From Pocillopora verrucosa (Eukaryota > Cnidaria > Anthozoa > Scleractinia > Pocilloporidae), in assembly GCF_036669915.1 (NCBI RefSeq), contig NC_089322.1, forward strand, positions 4,802,692 to 4,866,691: 64,000 bases of DNA, in the 5' to 3' direction. The notes beneath the pieces are model-generated. The model ran no database searches. It was not told where the DNA came from and was given only the letters and a program-made list of their open reading frames with translations. The position numbers and the translations under genes are program-made. This document shows positions 37,301-47,941 of this stretch, piece after piece; the first letter of the stretch is position 1; every line of letters starts with the position of its first letter.

Positions 37301-38604
37301 GAAGACACCCGTACATTTCCGAGGATGTTCCGAAATTTCTGATGATATCCCGAAGAGTTTGCATGGAACCTTATCTCTTGCGCTATACACTGCACCTCAG
37401 CTTGAGACCACCCCGAAGAATTTTGACGCAAACTCATTTGTTATACTTCACACGTTACTTTAGCTTTGGTTAAACTTCTACTCACGCAATGTTCTCTTGA
37501 AGCGTTTCTATTTCCTTCTTTTGGTCTTCTGCAGTTTTTCTCAGATCCTTTTATTAAAAATGATATTGAAACATTAATTAAACAAATATCAGCAAGTATC
37601 ACGCGACATGCGGCTGAATCGGTTTTAAGCCTCATTCAAGGTATAAATTAGAAACAAGTGGGTAAAGAATTCCTTAAAAAGAGAACATTCAAATGACACA
37701 AATGCAGTGGAAACTACACCAAGTAGATGACTATGATCTCTTAATTAAAGAGGGTTAGGCTAGAGACTCTTTATTGTCCATAAATGGACCAACCAAGTGT
37801 CCTTAAACTATGTCATACAGCAACACAGCGACACCAACCTTGATCTTTGAATTGTCCTTCCAGGATGGCTGACTAGACGATTGCGAAAAAAATGGAAATA
37901 AAAAGAAAATTTAACGCTCAGTTAAGTTTTGTAAAAGAAACCCTAGAAGATTTTGCATGAAAGGGTAAGAAACTGAAAAGAAGAAAGCTTCGGCAAAGAG
38001 AAAAGAATATTTATTTACAGTTTTCCTTTCAAAGTCTTCAGCAGAAGAGTCAAGTAGAGAACTAATGTCGGCCCGACAACCGCTGACCGGAAGTTTACGT
38101 TCATTACCGGATGTGATTTTGGTTTGCATTACTATCTCTGAATGATATGTTTCTTTTACCTTTTTTTCTTCCCTTCTTCCACAGTGCTCTGCTCAGGGGC
38201 TTTCACCTTGCATTCTGCGGACTGAAAACGCCCAAAAAAATGATTTTCCTCCTTACTTTTTACAACCTGTGCGTTAGCGGACTTTTACGTTCAATTCAAA
38301 ACTCTCTTACTGACCTGGTTTTCGGCTAAAACCTGAGGGGAAAACAGCAAATGAAAATTGATTAACAACAGTTTCATTGTTAGAAAACTTGATACAAACT
38401 GTACAAATGTAAAATTTACCTGTTCTTGATTAGCCTGCTGGATCTCTCCTAGGAAAAATACGAAACGCGCATTCGATGAGGAGAGAAACTCCACTTACGA
38501 CTCGAGTATGAAAGAACTTTCTTTCGACACAAAAACGAACTTAAAAGAGAAAAAAACGAAAAAAAAAGCAGCAACTTCTACTAACCGTCTTTAGTTGAGG
38601 CCAT
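28351..38604 (-). CDS. Coiled-coil protein of unknown function, 20 small exons
   Basis: CDS exons: 38586-38604, 38420-38448, 38315-38332, 38160-38221, 38108-38137, 37839-37872, 37486-37547, 36862-36936, 36464-36509, 36017-36057, 35426-35516, 34775-34797, 34036-34237, 33427-33455, 32993-33038, 32666-32706, 32185-32287, 29683-29714, 29263-29287, 28351-28458. Every junction has GT-AG and matching phase, giving 371 residues. The start ATG is in strong context (A at -3, G at +4). Residues 1-64 are polar and low in hydrophobics. From about 65 to 335 the protein is heptad-like, rich in K, E and Q (KKEIETLQENIA, EIEKLRTAKGKLRD). A run of five Arg lies near 311-315. Residues 337-371 are compact and basic (LLRELTSGFVGKYRTARQLF). 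No catalytic domain, signal peptide or membrane helix. I do not recognise the family; a cytoskeletal, ciliary or centrosomal role would be a guess. The tiny exons 3, 5 and 12 are the least certain. Confidence 0.8.
28625..29000. repeat. Dispersed repeat family D
   Basis: Contains CCAATCTGAAGAAG, AAAGCGCGGGAAAACGCGGG and TCGACACTCAGTTGAAAATT. The same order of blocks occurs at 58885-59235, a fragment at 42500-42615, and the core is amplified at 57724-57824. It lies in the last intron of the coiled-coil gene. Confidence 0.7.
29809..31935 (-). mobile_element. TTAA-flanked TIR transposon, Kolobok-like, core-deleted
   Basis: 15-bp perfect terminal inverted repeats GGGGGGATTCTACCT, with TTAA on both sides (29805-29808 and 31936-31939). 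TTAA duplications are shared by piggyBac and Kolobok. The encoded N-terminal domain resembles transposase-like proteins common in cnidarian genomes that I associate with Kolobok/Mutator-like groups, so Kolobok is preferred. The 2.1-kb element lies in the intron between exons 17 and 18 of the coiled-coil gene and its gene is on the same strand. The catalytic region is missing, so this copy cannot be autonomous. Confidence 0.82.
30443..31533 (-). CDS. Transposase-derived protein, N- and C-terminal parts only, two exons
   Basis: Exons 31170-31533 and 30443-30927, with donor AAG/GTGAGA and acceptor AATATAG/GAG; the phase agrees and gives 282 residues. The N-terminus is strongly basic (GKKKRTVYRKTRKRKGHGG), then acidic and Ser-rich. 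Next comes GYRLVDLKSFSSVL and a Cys-containing domain with IHCNSCDESTPW, FDVNRRAVYH and FCAIMNMPCLSRAAYY, characteristic of a transposase-like family widespread in cnidarians. At TTIIDA the sequence passes into a basic tail (KEKKRRQGLQ) ending EAGAF. In the family, the first catalytic Asp region would be expected after TTIIDA, so an in-frame internal deletion is inferred. An in-frame Met at 31608 would add 25 mostly hydrophobic residues; 31533 is preferred. It may be a fossil or a retained DNA-binding or regulatory fragment. Confidence 0.65.
33215..33400. repeat. Repeat family C (G-rich orientation)
   Basis: Contains GGAGGATTTTGTGAGG, GGTTTTCCGGGTGAACGG, GTCGCTGACGGAGTATA and GTGAATTTTACTGTGATAC. 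It is the reverse complement of the C-rich copies near 47770, 52775 and 55838. Confidence 0.65.
33793..33945. repeat. Dispersed repeat family A, forward copy, truncated
   Basis: Starts TAACCCTTTACACCATAGCA, contains ATATTCTCCATACTG and GACAAGGAGAATTTGTTTCA, and fades after the CTTGACATTTTATTC block. Confidence 0.7.
34366..34570. repeat. Dispersed repeat family A, forward copy
   Basis: About 200 bp from TTAACCTTTTACACCG through GAGAAGGAGAATTTGCTTGA and TCAGGGGTGATATTGTATTG to TTTGGGGTCAAAG. It lies in an intron of the coiled-coil gene. A short fragment of the same family is at about 36351-36395. Confidence 0.75.
35834..35950. repeat. Foldback element (ATCCANTGGATAA type), copy 2
   Basis: Inverted arms AAGGGTGGATAACGCTTTCC and GTGTTATCAACCCTT bound internal ATCCACTGGAGA and ATCCAGTGGATAG motifs. 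Same family as 2750-2869. Confidence 0.7.
37204..37415. repeat. Imperfect tandem duplication, ~116-bp unit
   Basis: GATGTTCC..AAA..CTGAT.ATATC and CTGTACACTGCAGCTAAGCC in unit 1 recur as GATGTTCCGAAATTTCTGATG and CTATACACTGCACCTCAGC in unit 2. It lies in an intron of the coiled-coil gene. Confidence 0.7.
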
Positions 38605-41163
38605 TTTCGATGAATACTCTTCGTTTCTCTCCTTGACTTAAAATAATTTCGCGTAAATCAGCGATGAAAATCTCCACGCCCGTTTCGTTCAAAACGCAGT
38701 GAGATTCTGAGATTTGCGTACGTAGTCATGACGACCTGACGTTGCAATAGACTTAATTTGCCATATTTGGAAAAGCACAGGGCTTGCACGAGCTTGTTGT
38801 CACGCAATCTTGAAAAACTTGCTAGTAACAAAAGGCCTCGGAATATTACAATGGTCACTGAAGGCATTTTGCGTAAAGTTCGAGAATAATTTCTGCTGTT
38901 TACCTTTGAAATTGATATCCAGACTTCATGTCACTGGTGGTCGGTTATATTTAAACGTTTCTGTCCAACTTTACTTCAGCAATGAATCAAAACTTCGTGA
39001 AATTTGGTGAAATTTTTTTCTTCCCTAAAAAAGAAGAGGAATTTTCTCAATTTTCACGGGTTTTATCTGGAATGCATTGGTGCCATTCAAATGAAATGTT
39101 CATATTTCCAACGAGCGCATCTACATGCGGCGGTTAATTAAGAAGAAACATGCGTTTGAGTTTCGGACTTGAACGAAGACACTTATTTCTCTTCGTTTTA
39201 CAAACCCATTAGAATGAATCTTTTATAAAAATTCCATGATTCCTTATGAAAATCAAAGATAGGTTCAATTACCTTGCGATCCTCGCTAGCGAGAATGAAA
39301 TTCCTTTTGGAGCAGCACGGCGGTGGCGTGTCGCTAACTTTTTTTCAGTTTCTGTGGCGAAAAAAAGGTATTGGTAGGATTTCGTTCACTGCAGATTTGT
39401 AAACAAATATTCTTGAATGAAATAAATTACTCTATCGGTTAAGCTACTTAAAAAATTGATACCCGAAGACAGTACAGTTTCCAAATGATGAGAAATTTGA
39501 AAAGAAGCAGTGAAGAAAAGGCTGCCGTGCAGCCGTGACCTCGTCCTAAACTAATCAAACAATCATACCTTATAATTATGAACCTTACTTTTAATCAAAA
39601 CCCAACTGAAGCGTTTGAAATTTGAAAGAGGTTCAGAGATGTTATTCTGGCTAAAATAGCTCTCCTTTTTGATGTGATTCTGCTTCATTCTCTCTCCGTA
39701 AAAGGGCAAAACAGCCCAATAGTGTTAATAATTCAAGAATCTTGAAAACTCACCTGCATGTACCTCAAACAACTTCCCAAACCATGCCATTTTCTGAAAC
39801 ATCATTATTTTGTCCTTCCAAATCAAACTCCCGTGACAGATTTCATTCTCCATTCTCTTGATAAAGCTCTGAAAAGTCTGATAGAAAGATGACACAGTTT
39901 CGCGAGTATTTGTCTGTGCGGAAAGTTTGCAAACTCGAGCAAGACTCGGGAAATCCCGGCATGCTCGCTTTGAGCTTATCGGTCATAATGCGTCGATCAA
40001 TTCGGAGATTCAACGACCCCTCCTCTTCCCACGTTTTGAAATTATGAAAATTGTTCGTTCTAATTCCAGCCCCACAAGACAAATTTGTGCTCAAATGCCC
40101 CACTCCAACACTGGATTTGATGGTACATTCCTTTTTAAATGAAGTATCAGCGACCACGACTTTCTATTCAATGTCCATGTTTTAAAATCTAAACCTTGCA
40201 TATGTTTACTTCTTAGCCATTCCCTCGCTAATTTTAACTGTCCTTTCAACGCCTCCATATTGAAAGATAAAACAATTGTATTCCTCTGGAAGAACGACAC
40301 TTCTGGTTTAAATTCCCCACCCCAGCCAGGCAAGGCTCAAATTTGCCACCCCCTGGGTATAGACGACAGTCAAATATTCGCAGGTTGCACGGGGCGACGT
40401 TACTGCATCATCCTTCACGAAACATGGGCTGCCTACTGATCGAATTCTGGTTAAAATTGATTATCAATTGTATGCTCAATTAAAATGAATGCGAAATATC
40501 TCATTATATGGGTAAGAAAAGCGCAAACCCTGAAGCCTGGAGGCCTTCAGAAACTAAAAAGAGAGAAAGTAAAAAAGGAAAATAAAATTACACATCGACT
40601 TCCTCAAAACAACCATGTTTAATTGGACATTTTACAGCATGTCATATATAAAACACAAGTTTCTAGATTCGGGAATCCGCTACAAACCAACGACAAAATT
40701 GTTTGTAGGTTTCGCCCTTTTGCGACTGCGCCTCCGCCTCCGCCACCTTTGTGAGTTTAAGTTTAACACGCGACTTGAAACTGTTCATTCAAGAACAAAC
40801 CAAACTAAAATCGCTCCTTTAGGAGCCAAAAATTATATCAAAGCACTGACCAAGATTCTTATTTCAGTATTACTTAATTCAATACTCAGTTTTTGTGTCT
40901 TTGAACTCAGCGTTTCAGAGTGACTTAGGTGTTGTTACAGAATAGGAAAGATAGTATAAGCCCGGTAAAGATATAAAGAAAAATGTTTCTTGGCTGGGAC
41001 AAAGGAAAACAATTCTGAGTCCCCCATTGCCTATGGGAATTTAGAATTTTTTCTTTGTTCCACGCTCGTGACAAGACGAAAAAATAATATCTCTCTCTAA
41101 AAGTATTCTTCTTAAAGCGAGGAGATTGCATTACTTGATTAAAAAATGTTTTTGGAGTTCAGT
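38605..41163. other. Intergenic region between coiled-coil and fibrinogen-like genes
   Basis: Upstream flank of the coiled-coil gene and 3' flank of the first fibrinogen-like gene. I see nothing codable: open frames at 39843-40157 and 40615-40923 show no domain, splice partner or composition like their neighbours. No repeat family recognised except short A/T runs. Confidence 0.5.
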
Positions 41164-43012
41164 TCACCGAATAAAAATGTTTCCGTGTGGGTTCAGCACA
41201 CCTTTCAAATTATTTTCTTGATCCTTTCCGCATGGGTCATGCGTTGGCCAATCGTCGCCTGTGTTACCATCGAAGTAATAATAAAAACTACTGCTGGAAA
41301 GATACATTCCATTATTATGCAACTGTACTGATTTCGGCACTATACCGGGACATTGATCAGAAACCTGTCTAACCAGTTTACAAGCGATTGACCCCTGCTT
41401 CTGCTGCACTATGCTACCAGAACCTTCCTTGCATGCGATCCAGTTGTTGATATTGCTCTTGATCAGGAATTCCTTGCCAATGCTGCGCCACAAAGCAAAG
41501 TTCATGGCCTCATAATGGGTCTCGCTCAAAGGAACGGTTGTGGACACTCGAACGTTAGCAGAACTAGCTGACCAAGATGGACGCGGGGTGACAGCGTTTC
41601 CTGAACTCGTGAAACTTGAGTAATCTGTGAAGGTGTAACTGTAAACTAGAGTCCAACCTCCTCCATCCGTTTGTTGGTCGCAGTAAGCTTGGAAGGCGTT
41701 ACCGTGGGAACCACCATCCGGGTCGATCCAATAGACACCTGAATCGGCTGAAGGAACTTTCTGTTTCAGGTCCTTACAGTTCAACATTGCGAATTCCTTG
41801 GACAATCCTATTGAGACAATTTGCACAACAAAAATTCATTGACCGCATCCTCCCGGCTAAAAACTAATGAGGCCTCATTAGGGAGGTGGGGGGGAGGAGT
41901 CTGAGTATCCCGTGTCCTGTTAATTTTTGGGCTATAAATCCCGTATCCCGTTAATTCCTTTGGTTTGTATTCCTGATTCCGGGTTTAAAATCCCGGAATC
42001 CCTATTTTAAATTTTTTTCTTCAAGTATCCCGTTTATTCTTTTACTCAAATATTCTGTATCCCCATGACCTCTAATAGGGCCTTACGAGTACACGCGATT
42101 CGAGGGACGAAAATGTTTCTGATTGCTTTAACTGACAACACAACATGATACATGAACTCGACCAAACGTGACTCATCGAAATATACTCAAATCAAAGCAA
42201 GGTTTGTTTGCTTACCTAAATTGCTCGGTTCAGCCAGTTGATATTTTCCTTCGGTCAGACGTTTGATAACCTCGCCTATGCAAAGAATTGAAGTTTTGTG
42301 AAGATAAAGTGTCCCATTTGAGTCCATTTCAAGCACTTTGAACCTTGGTGCATCCTGCCCACTAAGAGATGAAGGAATATCAACAGTTTAACGAGATCGT
42401 ATGATTCGCGTTTATCAAATATAATCTGAACGGACGTGTAGGTATTTTAATTGAGAGGTCAGTTACCCACCCTCTCTTAGGTGTTGATATAACAATGTGA
42501 CCGTGGGCGAGTAGCTTTGGCATCTGATTGGTTTAGAGGGTGATGTAAATTTTCTTGACCAATTACAGGGCGTAGTAAAGCAAAACCATTGATATTCCGG
42601 ATATTACACAAGAACTGATGGAAATTTGCCTTGTTTTTATTTTCAGTCACTCAATCATCCCATGTAAATCACGGGATACATACCAAACATATCTTGACAA
42701 GTTCCGACATTCGAAAGCTAGAGAGGAAAAATACAACTCGAAATGAACGGCATTAAAGAAAATATATGTAGTTTGTTATGACCAGGAAGCAAAGTTGAAA
42801 CTATCATTTATATATATAAAAAATACTGAGCTTTTTAGATCGAAACTCTTAATGTAAGCGCGAAAGTTCGAAACGTTCCGTCAAGACGGATTATTATAAA
42901 GTGCATTTTATTCAAGAAAAACAAAACCTCTCTCTTACCTTGATGTTGAAGGAGTCCAGCCACAAGTTATGAAGAAGAGCAAAGCAACATTAATAATTAC
43001 ATGGTTAAGCAT
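41164..43012 (-). CDS. Secreted fibrinogen-like domain protein, paralogue 1
   Basis: Three exons: 42939-43012 (signal peptide, N-terminus with LLFFITCGW), 42216-42361 and 41164-41807; phases agree and give 287 residues. Exon 2 encodes a conserved segment (VLEMDSNGTLYLHKTS, RLTEGKYQLAEP) shared with the next gene. Exon 3 encodes the recognition domain: SGVYWIDPDGGS, CDQQTDGGGWTLVYSYTF, FLIKSNINNWIAC, WPTHDPCG, and the end LNPHGNIFIR. The GVYWIDP..CD..TDGGGWTLV block is the start of the fibrinogen C-terminal fold, but the second half diverges from vertebrate fibrinogen. It could also be described as collagen-C-propeptide-like or intelectin-like. No membrane helix after the signal, so extracellular. 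A lectin, matrix or immune role is inference. It is the head of a tandem family with 44013-46088. Confidence 0.85.
41868..42085. repeat. Repeat with TATCCCGT units and partial inverted ends
   Basis: Ends resemble an inverted pair (AGGCCTCATTAGGG left, CTCTAATAGGGCC right). The interior is several variants of TATCCCGT(T)AATTC. It lies in intron 2 of fibrinogen-like paralogue 1. Confidence 0.6.
42500..42615. repeat. Repeat family D fragment
   Basis: Shares GCATCTGATTGGTT, TTGACCAATTACAGGGCG and AGCAAAACCA with the D copies at 58885-59235. It lies in intron 1 of paralogue 1. Confidence 0.5.
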
Positions 43013-43156
43013 TGTCGAGCTTGGAAACCGAACGCAGATGGTAACACTCGTAAAATTAAGTTGTTGCGGATGGACTGTCTGGAGACTGCACAAGTTGAAG
43101 TTGTACTCGTGATGTAGGGTCTGGCTGAATTGAATTAAAAATTAATCAATTCCGGC

Positions 43157-43192
<36 letters not shown>

Positions 43193-43336
43193 GATCCGCT
43201 TCATATTGCACATGGGCACTGGCAGCCATATGGTAAATATTGCTATTGATTTGTTTGTGCATTGTGCGACGACAACAAAAGTAGGAATCGAAGTGCATAC
43301 TCTAGAATCCGTGGATTCGTTGAAAATAACTACTGA

Positions 43337-43540
43337 GTAAGCACGTTGAGTATGCATATTCTCTGCACTGTTCTTTATACATTTCCTATGGAGCTGACAA
43401 GGAGATTTTGTTTACCAACCAAACGCTTTTATCGTTGGTGATCATTTTTTTCATTGTCATGACCTTAATGTGTGATTCAGGAGTGATATTTTAAGGAGAG
43501 ATTTGATGCTAGTCACTCTTACGGTTTAAAGGATTAATAA
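43337..43540. repeat. Dispersed repeat family A, forward copy
   Basis: Contains GAGTATGCATATTCTCTGC, GCTGACAAGGAGATTTTG, ATGTGTGATTCAGGAGTGAT and AGTCACTCTTACGGTTTAAA. Located in the gap between the two fibrinogen-like paralogues. Confidence 0.75.
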
Positions 43541-43724
43541 ATACATTCCACGTTTCTGTGCGTCTTTTCAGTAACATAACGTCAGATGACGTCAAAATAT
43601 CGTATGAACAATAAAGTGGCACACGTGATTTCACTGATGTTCTAAAGTTTGACGTCTACTGTGATCTATGACCGAAAAATTTGTTTTATATGGTACCAAA
43701 GATCTTAAGATTTTGGCGATACCT

Positions 43725-43870
43725 GGCCCCCGAAGATATGGAATGCATTACCGGAAGCATTAAAACATGAGACTGACCTAAGAAGCTTTAAAAGACGCTT
43801 GTAAAAAGGAAAAAAGAAAATGACGTCATACAGTTACATTGATCTGTAAATAGTTTTATTATTATTATTA
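43725..43870 (+). mobile_element. 3' end fragment of a non-LTR retrotransposon
   Basis: A short plus-strand frame reads WNALPEALKHETDLRSFKRR then a stop at about 43801. This is the typical C-terminal tail of reverse-transcriptase proteins of CR1/L2/jockey-like LINEs (WN.LP...L....FK..L). It is followed by ATT repeats and, at 43888-43912, TTTTA repeats, as expected of a LINE 3' tail. 5' truncated; no other part of the element is present. Confidence 0.55.
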
Positions 43871-44012
43871 TTGAACTGTTCATAGTTTTATTTTATTTTA
43901 TTTTATTTTATTCACAGATTTTTACGTCGTAGACTGAGATTAAATTTTGTATCTTATCATAATTATCATAATTATCATAATTATAAAACCACTATAAACA
44001 TCTAGGACAAGT

Positions 44013-46088
44013 TTAACGAATGAAAATATTTCCATGTGGGTTTGCCACACCTTTCAATTGATTTGCTTGATTATTTCCACATGGGTCATGTGTTGGCCAA
44101 CCCCCACTCCTGTCACCTTCAAAATAGTAATAATGATTACGGCTTAAAAGAGTTTTTTCAGCACTACTTGACTTAACCCTGTTCGGCACTACACCAGAAC
44201 ACTGTCCAGAGAGTTGTTTGACCAGCTTACAACTTACAGTCCCGTCCCTCTGTTGCACCAAGCTACCAGAACCTTCCTTACATGCGATCCAGTTGTTGAT
44301 GTTGCTCTTGATCAGGAATTCCTTACCAATGCTGCGCCACAAAGAAAAGTCCATGGCCTCATAGTGGGTCTCGCTGAGTGGAACTGTTGTGGATACTCGA
44401 AACGTTAGCGTTGCTTGTTGTCCAGGATGGGCGCGGAGTGGCAGCGTTAGATGCCTTCTGGATATTCGAATAATCTGTAAAAGTGTAACTCCAAACTAGT
44501 GTCCAGCCTCCCCCTTCAGTCTGCTGGTCGCAGTAAGCCTGGAACGCGTTACCATGGGAACCACCATCCGGGTCTATCCAATAGACGCCTGAATCGGCTG
44601 AGGGAACTTTCTGTTTCAGAGTTTTACAGGTCAACACCGCGAAATCTTTGGACAATCCTTTAAAGACAATTTGCAAAACGGAAATACACTAAACGCATCT
44701 TTAGCCCTTTCGACGTTTGCATCGTTCAATCCAAAGCTTAAAACATCCCCCCAAGCAACCTACGGGCATTGGACTGTCATCCGTGCCCGGGGGATGGGGA
44801 ACTTGAACCTTCCATAGTGGGGGTGGAGGGGGAAATTAAAACCGGAAGTGTTAAGTCTTTGCAGTGGAATACAAGAAGGTCTAAATGAAGTTAATCGTTG
44901 ACCGTTAAACGGACAAAATATTTAACTGTTAGGCGTAAAAATTGAAAAATTTTAACCGATAGTTGTTAAAAATGTTAATCTTAAAAAAAATTTCTGGTGA
45001 AAACAATGCAAAGACGTTCACCGTTAGCCGTAAATTGCCGAACATTTTAATCGTCAGCCGTAAAAGCCATCACCCCTTTGAGACCCACATACAAGTGTTT
45101 TATCTTTAAATATGGAGTTGGTTAATGATAGAGAGCTTCACCTTCGTGAGCAATTGGCTCGGAAATAAGGTTCCACAAGGTTTAAGTTTTAAAGCATGCA
45201 TACGGTCGCTGATTTTGTCCTTAACAACTGAAAAAACTGACCATCACATCCGGCACTTAAGTAGGGCAGTTGAACTCAATATTTGCCCCGTGGGGAGATA
45301 ATTTGTACAAACCAATCTTCAAACGTTCAAATTCCCAGGAGTTGCCCGGGGAGGGGGGTGATGTTGAAGCTTCGAATTGATTGACTCAAAAGAATTAGTG
45401 AACTAAAAGGGAAAAACTGTATTTGATTAATTATATTATTTTTTTATTTAATCGATAACTCAACATGATATATAATTACCTCATTACTCAGCTCCTAAAT
45501 TTGAAACTCAAATCAAAACAAGGTTTGTAATTTGTTACCTAAATTGTTCGGCTCAGCAAGTTGATATTTCCCTTCAGTAAGTCGTTTGGCAATCTCTCTC
45601 GGGCACAGAAATGAAGTTTTGTGGAGATAAAGTGTTCCATTTGTGTCCATCTCAAGCACTCTGAACCTTGGTAGGTCCTGCCCGCTAAGAAATAAAGAAG
45701 GAAAAAACAATCTCTTTACGTGACGAAGTATTATCCTCGTGTTGAGGAAAATTGATTATCACAAGCGTAACATAGGCAATTGGAAAAAAAAATTAGCTCC
45801 TAAAAAACAATTGAGGCTTCTACAGAGCCTATATGCCTCCCAGTTAAATTGTTGGTGATGCTACAAGTTTAGTCAGCGAAGCCAAACGTTTTGTGAGGAC
45901 AAATTTGAGTGATCCTTTGACTTCCTTAATACCGTTCCTCCGTCAGTAAAGCGATTTCGTTACAAATAATACGAAGGCCGAATTAATTAACAGTATAACA
46001 TAAGCGCATTGTTTTACCTTGCTGTTCGGAAAGTCATGGATGACATGGCAGCTAAGGTGAAAATTATGTGCAGGATGCCAGATTTCAT
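44013..46088 (-). pseudogene. Fibrinogen-like paralogue 2, frame-shifted in exon 3
   Basis: Same exon plan as paralogue 1: 46018-46088 (signal peptide), 45539-45684, 44013-44657. Exon 2 lengths are identical (146 bp) and exon 3 is 645 bp against 644 bp. The extra base is a third T in the GTTTCG stretch near 44400, where paralogue 1 has GTTCG. It shifts the frame after ANV and brings a stop 18 codons later. Beyond that point the original frame is intact to HGNIFIR. Everything else, including CDQQTEGGGWTLVWSYTF and splice sites, is well preserved. This is therefore a very young pseudogene, an allele, or a sequencing/assembly error. If the frame were intact the product would be about 286 residues, secreted. 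Confidence 0.75.
44870..45090. repeat. Degenerate repeat of ACCGTTAGCCGTAAA-like units
   Basis: Five or more variants (ACCGTTAAACGGAC, AACTGTTAGGCGTAAA, TTCACCGTTAGCCGTAAA, AATCGTCAGCCGTAAA) spaced about 35-60 bp. It lies in intron 2 of paralogue 2. Confidence 0.6.
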
Positions 46089-46684
46089 TCTGGAATTTTC
46101 AATTTACTAGGCGGCGTCTCTATAGACTGATGACGTTTGGCGATCGAAGCTGTACAACTTGTGCAAGGAACCTGCACTGCACTCGAGCTCTTGATTTATG
46201 CGAGTTTCCGATAGCGTGCAGAGCTTTTAAGCTTTTTATTAAAATTCAGAGATTAAGATGTAGATCGAGTTTCAAGCTGAAGCAAATCTAGATCAACGCT
46301 GAAAAGCCCTTTTCCGCACATAATATTGGAACTCTTTCAAGTAGAGTGCTGCTGTTTTAATTGGAAAAATTAAATGCCCTTTTCATCAATTTTCATGATC
46401 TGCAGCAATATATTGGGTAATATTTCATGTTTGGTATATTCAAAAATTTCAAGTGCTTTTCACCGTGAATTATTAGCGATTCAAACCATCTCAACAATAC
46501 TAGCACGGTGGCTTACAGGGGAAGAGGGAATTCTAAATTTAATCTTCCGTACGAGCTCAGAGGGGAAAACCCTTTGAGAAACACAGGAACTTTAGGAAAT
46601 ACGAATAACTGCCTGTTTAAACAAAAGAAAATTCTTTCGTAGAAAAGGTTGTGGTTATTCATCGTGGTGAATAACAATAAAAGG

Positions 46685-46778
46685 TAAGTTTTTCGTCTGT
46701 CTCACGATGTAGTCACGTGTGATGTAAATCGCGATCTACATCACACGTGACTACATCGTGAGACAAACAAAAAACCTA
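46685..46778. repeat. Near-perfect 94-bp palindrome without a loop
   Basis: Centre at 46731/46732 inside ATCGCGAT. Pairing continues outward with few mismatches (27/36, 697/66, 694/69 and 687/76 in the last two to three digits). Arm sequence includes CTCACGATGTAGTCACGTG. It lies in the gap between fibrinogen-like genes 2 and 3 with no repeat partner elsewhere in the window. Confidence 0.85.
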
Positions 46779-47111
46779 GCTTTTAAGAAAATGCTTATTA
46801 TCAAATTTCGTCCTCGCAGTTGTGAAAAATTTTTAGATAAACACTAAGGTGAATTCTTGTACAATACACGACGAATGACGGAAATTCTTCCTCTCTGGTA
46901 AGTGTAAAAGTGTGGCTGCCCTTCCCCTGATAGTTTGCAAGCTAATTTCCTAAACTGCGCCAGCGTCATTGATTTAGCGCTTTCAGGAAAAAACAGAATT
47001 TCCTGATTTCTTATTTGCTGAAAAAACTAATTAGTAACGGGAAAGTTAATAGAAACGACATTCTGCCAGGAACTGGAATGATCGCGGCTCAGCTGGGAAT
47101 AGTCTTATCTT

Positions 47112-47325
47112 TAACCCTTTAACTTTCATGAGTGACCAAGACAGAATTTCTCCCTACAATATCAATACAATATCAAGCAGATAAGTGATGAGAAAAAAGA
47201 AAAGAATCAATTTGGGGATTATAAGTTGATCCAATACCAAATTCTCCAAACTAACATCACAAGAACTGTATGGTAGACAGTAAGGAGAATTACGAATGAG
47301 ATCTTGGGAGTAAAAAGGCTCAGGG
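47112..47325. repeat. Dispersed repeat family B, copy 4 (reverse)
   Basis: TAACCCTTTAACTTTCATG to GATCTTGGGAGTAAAAAGGC, containing GACAGAATTTCTCCCTACAA and GTATGGTAGACAGTAAGGAG. Confidence 0.75.
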
Positions 47326-47769
47326 AGGAAAAAACTTTCAACATCAATCTCGGTGGGTCGCCTAACAATAGTGATTGCTAGTATCGCTGATTTAGTTCTA
47401 CGAGCTGAGTTGTATTCAATTTTGACGGCATCAGTGCATGGCGATGCACAGAAAAAGGTCTAATGAGAATATCAGAATATCTCTTAGTTTTAGGAAAAAC
47501 TCATCCAATTCTTGGTACTTCGGTCTCTTCTTCGTCAATTTGATTTGGGCCTCAGAATGTTTCGAAAGATTTTCAGCTGATGGCGCGAAACTCGTTCAGA
47601 AAAGTAGTTTCCTCCGAAAGGACCCCCTGAGAGATCGTAGAAAAGGTGCGATACTAGAAACTATTAAAAATGATTACTTTCTGTCAACTATTTTATTTCA
47701 AAGTTTTATTTTCATGTGCTGTAATTTCATCAAAAAGCAAAATTCCCTCTGATTGGTGGTCAATTTTTT

Positions 47770-47885
47770 TTCTGAGTCTCTCCTCAGTTAACGACGACTG
47801 ATCCCCTCTCCATTTCCCCCGAAAACATGTGATACCCCCCCCCCCCCCCTGTATTCATCCAACCCCCAATGACTAAGGATCGGAC
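47770..47885. repeat. Repeat family C fragment (C-rich orientation)
   Basis: CGACGACTGATCCCCTCTCC, CCCGAAAACATGTGATACC and a 14-C run. It lies 57 bp beyond the stop codon of the PAN/fibrinogen-like gene. Confidence 0.6.
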
Positions 47886-47941
47886 CATTACACCTGAGTT
47901 TATTGTGTCAGGTGAGGAAGGCCTTGTAAAACTGGAATTTA

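Noticed and set aside
42686..42719. A 34-bp candidate exon (between CTCTCTAG and GTATGT) between exons 1 and 2 of fibrinogen-like paralogue 1
   Set aside because: Including it breaks the reading frame; exon 1 joins exon 2 directly in phase, exactly as in paralogue 2.
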